Assembly (NCBI GenBank): GCA_030684415.1
Contig: JAUXNL010000410.1
Span: 1-11,788, forward strand
Origin: Moraxellaceae bacterium
Lineage (GTDB): Bacteria > Pseudomonadota > Gammaproteobacteria > Pseudomonadales > Moraxellaceae
DNA: 11,788 bases
Reading direction: 5' to 3'
The notes under the pieces are model-generated. The model was not told the origin of the DNA and did no database searches. It worked only from the letters and a program-made list of their open reading frames with translations. The stretch's first letter is position 1. Every line of letters starts with the position of its first letter. The translations under genes and the position numbers were made by a program. Of this stretch, positions 6,401 to 11,788 are shown one piece after another.

Positions 6401-6414
6401 TGTGGCACGCTATC
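6398..6414. promoter_or_regulatory. Candidate OxyR binding site
   Basis: GATTGTGGCACGCTATC has the 5+7+5 layout of the E. coli OxyR half-operator GATAG-N7-CTATC with one change in the left arm (GATTG). It lies in the oxyR/SDR divergent region, 48 bases upstream of oxyR, and overlaps the end of the SDR -10 box. OxyR often binds here to repress its own gene. A second half-site at the proper distance is not clear. Confidence 0.4.
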
Positions 6415-6428
6415 GGAATTCCGGAATC

Positions 6429-7274
6429 ATGGCAAAAGTACTCATCGTGGGATGTGGAGATGTGGGTGGCCGTCTTGCGACGCTGCTGGCAGGAGCGGGG
6501 CATGAGGTAATCGGCCTGCGCCGTTCGCCTTTTGTGTTGACGGGCGTCACGGCACTTGTCGGTGATGTACGTGATCCTGCGAGCCTGGATTTTCCGCCCG
6601 GGCTCGATGCCGTATTCATCGTGCTGGCGCCCGGTGAAAGTGGCGAAGCGGCGTACCGCGCTACCTATCTTGAGGGCACACGACATGTGCTGGCGGCACT
6701 GGCAGGCCAGCGGCCACGCCAACTGTTCTGGGTGTCCTCCACAGGCGTTTACGGGCAAGAGGATGGCCGCTGGGTAAATGAAGACACCCCGCCTGAGCCC
6801 GTTACGGCCACAGGCCGAATCTTGCTCGAGAGCGAGGCGCTGGCACGTACCGCGCCCAGTCCGGTGACGGTGGTGCGCTTGTCCGGACTTTACGGCCCGG
6901 GCCGATTGCGCCTGGTGCGTTGGGTAGAAGCCGGTCGACCGGTACAGGCGGATCCCCCGTCCTGGAGCAACCGGCTGCATGTCGAGGATGCGGCGGCACT
7001 GCTGGCCTTTCTGCTGGAGAAGAGACTCAGCGGCATGGAACTTGCCCCCGTTTATATCGGCACAGACAGTACGCCTGCGCCTCAGCACGAGGTACTGGAC
7101 TGGCTGGCAGACGGGCTTTCCCTGCCGCATGTCGCGCATGAAAACCGTCCGGGCGGTGCGCAGAACAAGCGACTTTCCAATCAGCGAGTATCGGCGCTGG
7201 GTTTTTGTTGCCGCTATCACAGTTATCGCGAAGGCTACGCCGCCGTCATGGGATGGTCGGACGATATCCGTTAG
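6429..7274 (+). CDS. YeeZ-like atypical SDR / NAD(P)-binding epimerase-family protein
   Basis: A 281-residue protein with an N-terminal Rossmann fold (MAKVLIVGCGDVGGRLA, glycine motif 8-13). Arg31 and Arg32 follow the second strand, which suggests NADP preference. The middle holds WVSSTGVYG (101-109), NEDTPPEP and TATGRILLESE, then VVRLSGLYGPGR and NRLHVEDAA, the order seen in E. coli YeeZ and related extended SDRs. The usual catalytic Tyr-x-x-x-Lys appears replaced (TATGRIL at about 126-132), so a standard dehydrogenase reaction is doubtful; substrate unknown. It starts 78 bases from oxyR in the opposite direction. The ribosome site is weak (GGAA at 6415-6418). The start is fixed by the Rossmann motif; the open frame upstream is antisense to oxyR. 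Confidence 0.85.
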   Translation: MAKVLIVGCGDVGGRLATLLAGAGHEVIGLRRSPFVLTGVTALVGDVRDPASLDFPPGLDAVFIVLAPGESGEAAYRATYLEGTRHVLAALAGQRPRQLFWVSSTGVYGQEDGRWVNEDTPPEPVTATGRILLESEALARTAPSPVTVVRLSGLYGPGRLRLVRWVEAGRPVQADPPSWSNRLHVEDAAALLAFLLEKRLSGMELAPVYIGTDSTPAPQHEVLDWLADGLSLPHVAHENRPGGAQNKRLSNQRVSALGFCCRYHSYREGYAAVMGWSDDIR

Positions 7275-7337
7275 ACTTTCGGGCCCGGCCCGGAGATGGT
7301 CTGTCTGACGTGCTTTCGGCTGCGGAAGGGTGATGTA

Positions 7338-7354
7338 CCGCAGGGGACCTGCGG
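7338..7354 (+). other. Small hairpin between the SDR and Sel1 genes
   Basis: CCGCAGG (7338-7344) and CCTGCGG (7348-7354) form a perfect 7-base stem with a GGA loop. The only T-run after it is three bases, so termination would be weak; it may be a processing or attenuation point between two co-directional genes 110 bases apart. Confidence 0.4.
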
Positions 7355-7384
7355 GTGGCTTTATACAGGGGCATCAACGTGCAA

Positions 7385-8158
7385 ATGCGTGGACTACTGA
7401 CAGTGTTGCTGGCGCTGTCGCTGGCGACAGGCTTCGGCAGTGTGACCGCCGAGGCCAAGAGCATCTTCGAAAAAACCATGGAAGACCAAGGCATTTCAGC
7501 CTGGAAAAAAGGCGACTTCAAGCGTGCCCGGCGTTGGCTGAGCACGGACGAGACCGCCGAGAAGCCGCTTTCCTGGTATTACCTCGGTCTGATGTATGAG
7601 AACGGCCAGGGCGGTTTCGACATCGACATCCGTCGCGCTGAAAAGCTGTATCACCGTGCGGCCGAGAAGGGCATACCCGAGGCCATGCTGGCCATTGCCG
7701 ACATTCATGCGCGTGGCGGTGCGGGCGTGCGTCCCAATTCTTCGGTGGCACGTGCCTGGCATGAGCGCGCTGCTGACGCCGGCAGCCTGAAAGGCATGAT
7801 GTTGCTGGCCTACGACTATGCGGGGGCACACGGATTACCCCCGGACTATCAGCGTGCCCGTATCTGGTTCGAGCAGGTGGCGGCGACAGGCAATGGCGAG
7901 GCCATGAACGGAATCGCCAATCTGTATCGCAATGGCCATGGCGTGGATGTGAACATGGTCGAGGCCCTCAAGTGGTACCGGCTGGCGGTCAAGTACGGTT
8001 ATGCCGATGCCGCCGGCAGTGAAGCGCTGTTGTCGCGCATTCTCGATCCAGCGCAGCAGGCCGATGCCAGCAATCGCATGCTGGAGTGGGAAATCCTCAC
8101 CGGCCGCGCTCCGGACCCGAATGCCGTGCCGGCGGCGGCCCCCAAAGCAAAGCCCTGA
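7385..8158 (+). CDS. Secreted Sel1-repeat (TPR-like) protein
   Basis: A 257-residue protein with an N-terminal signal peptide (MRGLLTVLLALSLATGFGSVTAEA, cleavage likely after Ala24), so periplasmic or exported. The body is about four Sel1-type helical repeats: near 62-97 (WYYLGLMYENGQGGFDIDIRRAEKLYHRAAEKG), 98-133, 134-170 and 171-207 (AMNGIANLYRNGHGVDVNMVEALKWYRLAVKYG). Such repeats form a scaffold for protein contacts; the partner is unknown. The tail is rich in Ala, Pro and Lys. An in-frame GTG at 7379 lies seven bases after AGGGG (7367-7371) and may be the true start, adding only two residues. It may be cotranscribed with the SDR gene. It ends at a strong terminator shared with ridA. Confidence 0.85.
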   Translation: MRGLLTVLLALSLATGFGSVTAEAKSIFEKTMEDQGISAWKKGDFKRARRWLSTDETAEKPLSWYYLGLMYENGQGGFDIDIRRAEKLYHRAAEKGIPEAMLAIADIHARGGAGVRPNSSVARAWHERAADAGSLKGMMLLAYDYAGAHGLPPDYQRARIWFEQVAATGNGEAMNGIANLYRNGHGVDVNMVEALKWYRLAVKYGYADAAGSEALLSRILDPAQQADASNRMLEWEILTGRAPDPNAVPAAAPKAKP

Positions 8159-8160
8159 GC

Positions 8161-8209
8161 TTCGCGCACTAAAAAGCCCGCAATCAATGCGGGCTTTTTA
8201 GTGCGCGAA
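8161..8209. terminator. Bidirectional intrinsic terminator
   Basis: A perfect 22-base inverted repeat (8161-8182 and 8188-8209) with loop ATCAA. The core AAAAAGCCCGCA/TGCGGGCTTTTT gives a GC stem flanked by A and T tracts in both directions. It ends the Sel1 gene (stop at 8158) and the convergent ridA (stop at 8219). The outer ten bases (TTCGCGCACT and its complement) extend the stem well beyond what termination needs. Confidence 0.95.
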
Positions 8210-8218
8210 ATACGGGCA

Positions 8219-8602
8219 TCAGTCCAGCAGTTCCATGATGCCGTCCATTTCCACTTGCGCGCCACGCGGCAGGGCGGCTACGCCCACTGCCGCACGGGCT
8301 GGATACGGCTCACGGAAATACTTGGCCATGGTTTCATTCACCAGCGCGAAATGGGAAAGGTCGGTCAGGAAAATATTGAGCTTGGCAATGTCTTGCAGGC
8401 TGCCACCAGCGGCCACGCAGACGGCTTGCAGATTTTCAAAAACCTGCGTGATTTGTTCGCCGATAGTTTCTTTCAGCACCATGGTTGCAGGGTCGAGTGC
8501 AATCTGGCCGGAAAGATAAACGGTGCTGCCGACTTTGACGGCCTGTGAATAGGTGCCGATGGCGGCCGGGGCTTTGTCGGTCTTGATGATGGCGCGGTTC
8601 AT
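8219..8602 (-). CDS. ridA: RidA, 2-iminobutanoate/2-iminopropanoate deaminase
   Basis: A 127-residue cytosolic enzyme of the YjgF/YER057c/UK114 family that hydrolyses reactive enamines and imines formed by PLP enzymes such as threonine dehydratase. Family motifs: IGTYSQAV (15-22), VYLSGQIALDP, the helix around ENLQAVCVAAG, and ARAAVGVAALPRGAQVEMD, with Arg103 and Glu118 matching the substrate-binding Arg and catalytic Glu region of E. coli RidA (Arg105, Glu120). The ATG at 8602 has GGAG about eight bases upstream (CGGAGACCCGCATG); the open frame extends 13 codons further without support. In many gammaproteobacteria ridA lies behind spoT; here the 185 bases upstream hold no gene and then an unrelated small gene, so that linkage is broken. 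Confidence 0.95.
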   Translation of the reverse strand: MNRAIIKTDKAPAAIGTYSQAVKVGSTVYLSGQIALDPATMVLKETIGEQITQVFENLQAVCVAAGGSLQDIAKLNIFLTDLSHFALVNETMAKYFREPYPARAAVGVAALPRGAQVEMDGIMELLD

Positions 8603-8787
8603 GCGGGTCTCCGTAAGCAACGTTCGGTCAGGTAGCAGCAAGGGGCGTGAGCATAGCGGCTGCCGGCACAGGAATCACGCACGCTCACCATGCTGCATTC
8701 GTATGGCGGTACTTCTGCGCTCGCTTGCCGCTGAAAGCCAGCCAGCATTGATCGGTCAGGTCAGGCGCATGGCTGATGGGCAAGGAG

Positions 8788-9024
8788 TCACAGCCAAGGG
8801 TCTGCCTTGCTTTCCTTTTTGACCCACTCCTGATCGCTCTTGATGCGTTCTTCGGTTTGGTTGGCCAGCTTGATGGCGAGGCCAACCGCGCGTGCCACCA
8901 TGTCGTCTTCATTATCGGCGGTCAGTTCACCGGCCTGAATGAACGCAGACAGGATGTCGGCTGACATCTTGGCCACAATCGACTCGCTGTACTGCAAATG
9001 CATGAAGTGTTCTTTTTTATCCAT
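8788..9024 (-). CDS. Hypothetical 78-residue acidic helical protein
   Basis: I do not recognise the family. The protein (MDKKEHFMHLQYSESIVAKM...) looks wholly helical, rich in Ala, Glu, Asp and Lys, with no cysteine, signal peptide or membrane span. The regular hydrophobic spacing in SIVAKMSADILSAFIQAG and AVGLAIKLANQ suggests a small helical bundle or dimer. An acidic loop (ELTADNEDD) and a charged tail (KKESKADPWL) follow. Two ATGs compete: GGAG lies only 2 bases before the one at 9030 but 8 bases before the one at 9024, so 9024 is preferred. It sits alone between ridA and sodC on the same strand, with its own upstream inverted repeat. Codon and residue make-up look truly coding. Confidence 0.65.
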   Translation of the reverse strand: MDKKEHFMHLQYSESIVAKMSADILSAFIQAGELTADNEDDMVARAVGLAIKLANQTEERIKSDQEWVKKESKADPWL

Positions 9025-9079
9025 TTTCATGGCTCCAGAGGCGAGGAGGGAAAATCAATCGTGTCGAATCCACTGGCAG

Positions 9080-9103
9080 CTAAATTGCGTCGGCACAATT
9101 TAG
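9080..9103. promoter_or_regulatory. AT-rich inverted repeat, possible operator
   Basis: CTAAATTG (9080-9087) and CAATTTAG (9096-9103) are perfect inverted arms with an 8-base spacer, 56 bases upstream of the 78-residue gene on the minus strand. Symmetry and AT content in a GC-rich setting suggest a dimeric regulator site. No T-tract follows, so it is not a terminator. The regulator is unknown. Confidence 0.4.
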
Positions 9104-9110
9104 TCGCTTA

Positions 9111-9140
9111 CTGAAAAAGCCCGGGATGGGTGTTTTTCAG
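9111..9140 (-). terminator. Terminator after sodC
   Basis: CTGAAAAA (9111-9118) pairs with TTTTTCAG (9133-9140), with an inner CCC/GGG stem (9120-9122, 9128-9130). Read on the minus strand it begins 9 bases after the sodC stop and contains a run of T after the GC part. The A and T tracts on both sides would let it work in either direction. Confidence 0.7.
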
Positions 9141-9148
9141 CAAGTTCA

Positions 9149-9721
9149 TCAGGGGATGACGCCACACGCCATGCGTGCGCCGCCACCACCAAGTGGTGCC
9201 GGATGATCGGCATGGTTGTCTCCGCCGGCATGCACCATCAGTGCGCGACCCACAATATCGGACGCGGCGAGTCGTGGCGCGAGCACAGGCTGTGTGGCCG
9301 CACCACTGGCATCAGTATACAGCAGAGGCAAATCGCCTAGATGGCCATCGCCCCAAGGCGTGCCGTGACGGTTGCTGCCTGCAGGATCGTAGTGACCACC
9401 GGCCGCCAGAGCGGCGACAGGCTTTCCGTCTTTTTCCTTTGGCGCACAGCTTGGGTTCTGGTGCAGGTGGAAGCCATGCTAACCAAGCGGCAATCCTTTT
9501 AGGGCAGGCGTGAAAACCAGTCCATAAGGAGATGTGGAAATCATCACGACGCCAGCGGCGCCCGCATTTCCATTTTCATCGACAAATTGCATCGTGACAG
9601 TGGTGTCGGCCATTGCTGATGTCGAGAGCAGTCCGATCAGGCAAAGACGGGTCAGAAAAGTTCCGGTAGAAGAACGACCCGTAACAGAAAGTCGGGGAAG
9701 CGCTCGTGCAGAGTTTTTCAT
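9149..9721 (-). pseudogene. sodC: Cu/Zn superoxide dismutase sodC with in-frame TAG
   Basis: Periplasmic enzyme family that turns superoxide into oxygen and hydrogen peroxide. The frame spans 190 codons from ATG 9721 to TGA 9149, with one internal TAG at 9479-9481 (codon 81). Residues before it: a signal peptide (to about SAMA, 35-38) and strands TVTMQFVDENG through GLVFTPALKGLPLG. Directly after it come HGFHLH (copper His85 and His87), Cys92, GGHYDP (bridging His110), His119, GHLGD (zinc His127 and Asp130), MVH (copper His164), Arg183 and Cys186. Every metal ligand, the disulfide pair and the active-site Arg are present. Homologues normally have Glu at codon 81 (GEHGFH), so GAG to TAG explains it. 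No start codon follows until a TTG at 9331, so reinitiation cannot rescue the copper site. It starts 24 bases after the FAD dehydrogenase gene, in one operon. A sequencing error or readthrough remains possible. Confidence 0.9.
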
Positions 9722-9745
9722 GAGCTGTCCGTTTGCACCTGTGAG

Positions 9746-11350
9746 TCAGTCATTGAGCATGGCGCGGGTGAGGGCTTCCGCTACTTTTATACCATCCACC
9801 GCCGCCGACAAAATACCACCGGCATAACCGGCGCCTTCTCCCGCCGGGTACAGCCCCTGCGTGTTCAAGCTTTGCAGGCTGTGGTCGTTACGCTTGATGC
9901 GGATGGGCGAAGAAGTGCGTGTTTCCACGCCGGTCAGCACAGCATCTGGCAATGAAAAACCACGAATCTGCTTGTTGAAGGCGGGCAGCGCTTCGCGAAT
10001 TGCCGTGATGGCATAGTCCGGCAGTGCCGTGGCAAGGTCGGTCAGCTTTACACCGGGCTTGTAAGAGGGTTCTACGCTGCCGAGTGCCGTTGATGCGCGG
10101 CCAGCGATAAAGTCGCCTACGAGTTGCGCTGGTGCATTGTAATTGCTGCCGCCCAACACAAACGCACGTGACTCCAGCTCGCGCTGGAAGGCGATGCCGG
10201 CCAGGGGGCCACCCGGGAAGTCCTCAGGCGTAATGCCCACCACAATTGCGGCATTTGCGTTGCGCTCATTCCGGGAATACTGACTCATGCCATTGGTGAC
10301 GACACGTTCCGGCTCTGATGCCGCCGCAACAACAGTGCCGCCCGGGCACATACAGAAACTGTAAACTGAGCGGCCATTGCGAGCGTGATGCACGAGTTTG
10401 TAATCGGCTGCGCCGAGTATCGGATGGCCGGCCTGCGGGCCGAAGCGGCAGGTGTCGATCATGGATTGCGGATGCTCCGCGCGAAAGCCGATTGAAAAGG
10501 GCTTGGCTTCCACATAAACGCCGCGCCGATGCAGCATTTCGAACGTGTCGCGTGCGCTATGGCCTACCGCCAGCACCACATGCCGGGCCGGCAATATTTC
10601 GCCACTTGCCAGATGCAGCGCACGAATTTCACCATTAACGATGTCGATGTCATCGACGCGCTGCTCGAAACGGATCTCGCCACCCAGAGATTCGATGGTG
10701 GCGCGCATGTTCTCGATCATGGTCACCAGTTTGAAGGTGCCGATATGTGGTTTGCTCACATACAGGATTTCTTCTGGCGCACCCGCCTTCACGAATTCGG
10801 TGAGCACTTTGCGGCCATGGTGCTGCGGGTCTTTGATCTGGCTGTAAAGTTTTCCGTCCGAGAATGTGCCGGCTCCGCCTTCGCCGAACTGCACATTCGA
10901 TTCCGGATTCAGCACCTGTTTGCGCCACAGACCCCAAGTGTCTTTGGTGCGCTCGCGTACGGCTTTGCCACGCTCCAGCACAATCGGCCGAAAGCCGGCT
11001 TGCGCCAGAATCAGCGCGGCAAAAAGGCCACAAGGCCCAAAGCCGATAATCACCGGGCGCTCCTGCAGTGAAGCCGGCGCCTGGCCTGCAAATTTGTAGG
11101 AAGTGTCCGGGCTCGGACCGACATGCGGGTCATGCGTGAATTTCTGCAGCAGCGCAGGCTCGTTCGTTGTGGCCACGTCCAACGCGTAAATCAGCAGGAT
11201 GGCGCCACGCTTGCGGGCGTCGTAGCTGCGCTTGAAAACGGTGACATTCAGCAGCTCGCTGACGCTGATGCCAAGGCGCAAAAGAAGGGCGGAAGTGAGA
11301 GCGTCAGGCGTGTGGTCGAGCGGCAATTTGAGATCAGTGATGCGGAGCAT
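9746..11350 (-). CDS. COG2509-type FAD-dependent dehydrogenase (uncharacterised)
   Basis: A 534-residue soluble flavoprotein. A small N-terminal domain (1-95: MLRITDLKLPLDH, LLLRLGISVSELLNVTVFKRSYDARKR) precedes the Rossmann FAD-binding motif VIIGFGPCG (100-108) ending in VLERG. Then come SNVQFGEGGAGTFSDGKLYS (151-170), KPHIGTF (200-206), VLAVGHSARDTFEML and, near the C-terminus, YPAGEGAGYAGGILSAAVDG, the second flavin-contact motif of this family. The family is widespread but its substrate is unknown to me; membership is clear, function is not. The ATG at 11350 carries AGGGA eight bases upstream and matches the family N-terminus; an ATG at 11422 would add 24 residues without support. The leader can fold two exclusive ways around that ribosome site. 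sodC follows after 24 bases, so both are probably cotranscribed. Confidence 0.88.
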   Translation of the reverse strand: MLRITDLKLPLDHTPDALTSALLLRLGISVSELLNVTVFKRSYDARKRGAILLIYALDVATTNEPALLQKFTHDPHVGPSPDTSYKFAGQAPASLQERPVIIGFGPCGLFAALILAQAGFRPIVLERGKAVRERTKDTWGLWRKQVLNPESNVQFGEGGAGTFSDGKLYSQIKDPQHHGRKVLTEFVKAGAPEEILYVSKPHIGTFKLVTMIENMRATIESLGGEIRFEQRVDDIDIVNGEIRALHLASGEILPARHVVLAVGHSARDTFEMLHRRGVYVEAKPFSIGFRAEHPQSMIDTCRFGPQAGHPILGAADYKLVHHARNGRSVYSFCMCPGGTVVAAASEPERVVTNGMSQYSRNERNANAAIVVGITPEDFPGGPLAGIAFQRELESRAFVLGGSNYNAPAQLVGDFIAGRASTALGSVEPSYKPGVKLTDLATALPDYAITAIREALPAFNKQIRGFSLPDAVLTGVETRTSSPIRIKRNDHSLQSLNTQGLYPAGEGAGYAGGILSAAVDGIKVAEALTRAMLND

Positions 11351-11357
11351 GGCGGTA

Positions 11358-11384
11358 TTCCCTGTGGACAGGGATTGCCCTGTC
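11358..11384 (-). promoter_or_regulatory. Ribosome site within two mutually exclusive hairpins
   Basis: On the minus strand the leader reads GACAGGG - CAAT - CCCTGT - CC - ACAGGG - AATACCGCC - ATG. The middle CCCTGTC can pair with the upstream GACAGGG (7-base stem, CAAT loop), leaving the Shine-Dalgarno AGGGA free. Alternatively its CCCTG can pair with the downstream CAGGG (5-base stem, TCCA loop), hiding the Shine-Dalgarno. This has the layout of a translational switch; whether it works as one is unproven. Confidence 0.45.
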
Positions 11385-11451
11385 AGTCTGATGCCGAATC
11401 GTAAAGCATTTTCGGGTCCCATGCCTGCTCGCAGATCGGGTCATGCGAGCT

Positions 11452-11482
11452 GTGGCACGGATGAGCATCATGCATGTGCCAC
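11452..11482. repeat. Inverted repeat upstream of the FAD dehydrogenase gene
   Basis: GTGGCAC (11452-11458) and GTGCCAC (11476-11482) are perfect inverted arms. Between them GATG (11460-11463) and CATC (11466-11469) form a second short pair. It lies 22 bases past the end of the upstream flavoprotein gene and about 100 bases before the next start. It could be a processing hairpin of a joint transcript or an operator; there is no T-tract. Confidence 0.4.
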
Positions 11483-11503
11483 CGTGGTCGAAGGCCTTTG
11501 GGG

Positions 11504-11788
11504 TCAGACAAATTGTCCGGCGGCATGACCCGAAGACCATGCCCATTGGAAGTTGAAACCGCCGAGATGGCCGGTGACATCCACGACCTCGCCTACAAAA
11601 TACAGCCCGGGTTGTATGTTGCTTTCCATGGTTTTTGACGACAGCTCATCGGTGTTCACGCCGCCCAGTGTGACTTCCGCCGTGCGATAACCTTCAGTGC
11701 TCGATGGGCGCAACGTCCAGCCGGCAAGGTTTTGGGCGATGCTCTCCAGCACCGCATCCGGAATTTCTGCCAATGCCGTTTCTGCATG
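11504..11788 (-). CDS. BaiN/RdsA (HI0933, YhiN)-family flavoprotein, C-terminal part
   Basis: The last 94 residues of a flavoprotein; the 5' end lies beyond the window edge and the frame is open to base 11788. The visible end is typical of the HI0933 family: GYRTAEVTLGGVNTDELSSKTMESNIQPGLYFVGEVVDVTGHLGGFNFQWAWSSG, where TMES, GLYF.GE and the GG-FNFQWAW-SG stretch close the FAD site, followed by AAGQFV and the stop. Family members are about 400 residues and act as NAD(P)/FAD oxidoreductases, some linked to bile-acid reduction in gut bacteria; the physiological substrate in proteobacteria is unclear to me. It is followed on the same strand, after 153 bases, by a second flavoprotein gene. Confidence 0.9.
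   Translation of the reverse strand, partial: HAETALAEIPDAVLESIAQNLAGWTLRPSSTEGYRTAEVTLGGVNTDELSSKTMESNIQPGLYFVGEVVDVTGHLGGFNFQWAWSSGHAAGQFV

Noticed and set aside
5691..6428. Long plus-strand open frame running into the SDR gene
   Set aside because: It is antisense to oxyR; the SDR protein begins with its Rossmann motif at 6429, and the upstream 246 codons have no recognisable domain.
6351..7220. Minus-strand open frame that would extend OxyR at its N-terminus
   Set aside because: It is antisense to the SDR gene. OxyR from 6350 already aligns residue for residue with the E. coli numbering (Cys199, Cys208).
9479..9481. TAG in sodC read as a recoded amino acid
   Set aside because: Selenocysteine uses TGA, and pyrrolysine is not expected in this kind of bacterium. 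Homologues have Glu here, not a catalytic residue that recoding would replace. A nonsense change or sequencing error is simpler.
11507..11517. GACAA-A-TTGTC palindrome similar in look to the TTGTC-G-GACAA site
   Set aside because: The arms are in the opposite order, and it lies within the last codons of the flavoprotein gene, so chance is likely.
11383..11580. Histidine-rich frame in the leader of the FAD dehydrogenase gene
   Set aside because: It overlaps the coding end of the upstream flavoprotein in another frame, and its residues reflect the GTGGCAC inverted repeat. No ribosome site supports it.
1..11788. Mobile island, CRISPR array, tRNA or toxin-antitoxin module
   Set aside because: No transposase, integrase, repeat-spacer array, cloverleaf sequence or toxin pair was seen. 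Gene order and composition look like conserved chromosome.

Overview
The window looks like chromosomal DNA of a GC-rich gammaproteobacterium near Pseudomonas or Alcanivorax. The block ubiC, rubA, rubB, recG, oxyR, ridA recalls, from memory, the order around recG and oxyR in Pseudomonas. The proteins read as gammaproteobacterial, and a REP-type inverted repeat of the 'TAGGAGCGGC' kind lies at the left edge. There is no tRNA, rRNA, insertion sequence, phage gene or CRISPR array.

Layout. Positions 1-704: a REP doublet, degenerate REP-like units and ubiC (minus strand). Positions 705-2314: the divergent rubA-rubB electron-transfer operon (plus strand). Positions 2315-2775: 461 bases with no convincing gene, holding a nested hairpin, a TTGTC-G-GACAA palindrome, a candidate promoter and three 12-base direct repeats. 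They lead into a small SCP2-like lipid-carrier gene (2776-3171) that ends at a strong terminator. Positions 3367-6350: oxyR and recG on the minus strand, overlapping by GTGA. Positions 6429-8158: a divergent YeeZ-like atypical SDR gene and a secreted Sel1-repeat gene (plus strand). A long two-way terminator separates these from ridA (minus strand). Positions 8788-11788, all minus strand: the 3' end of a BaiN/RdsA-type flavoprotein, a COG2509-type FAD dehydrogenase, sodC, and an unrecognised 78-residue protein.

Common thread. Many genes deal with redox chemistry: rubredoxin and its reductase, the peroxide sensor OxyR with both redox cysteines, two FAD oxidoreductases, a periplasmic Cu/Zn superoxide dismutase, and RidA, which clears reactive enamines. 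RecG repairs stalled forks.

Most notable points. (1) sodC is intact in every metal ligand and in both disulfide cysteines, but an in-frame TAG falls immediately before the HGFHLH copper motif, where homologues usually carry Glu. (2) The leader of the FAD dehydrogenase gene contains three alternating complementary hexamers that could fold two exclusive ways, one of which hides the ribosome binding site. (3) A 17-base OxyR-like site overlaps the promoter of the divergent SDR gene. (4) The 3' end of ubiC appears to have run into REP-like DNA, which encodes part of its extra tail. I found no clearly new multi-gene system; these are the best leads.
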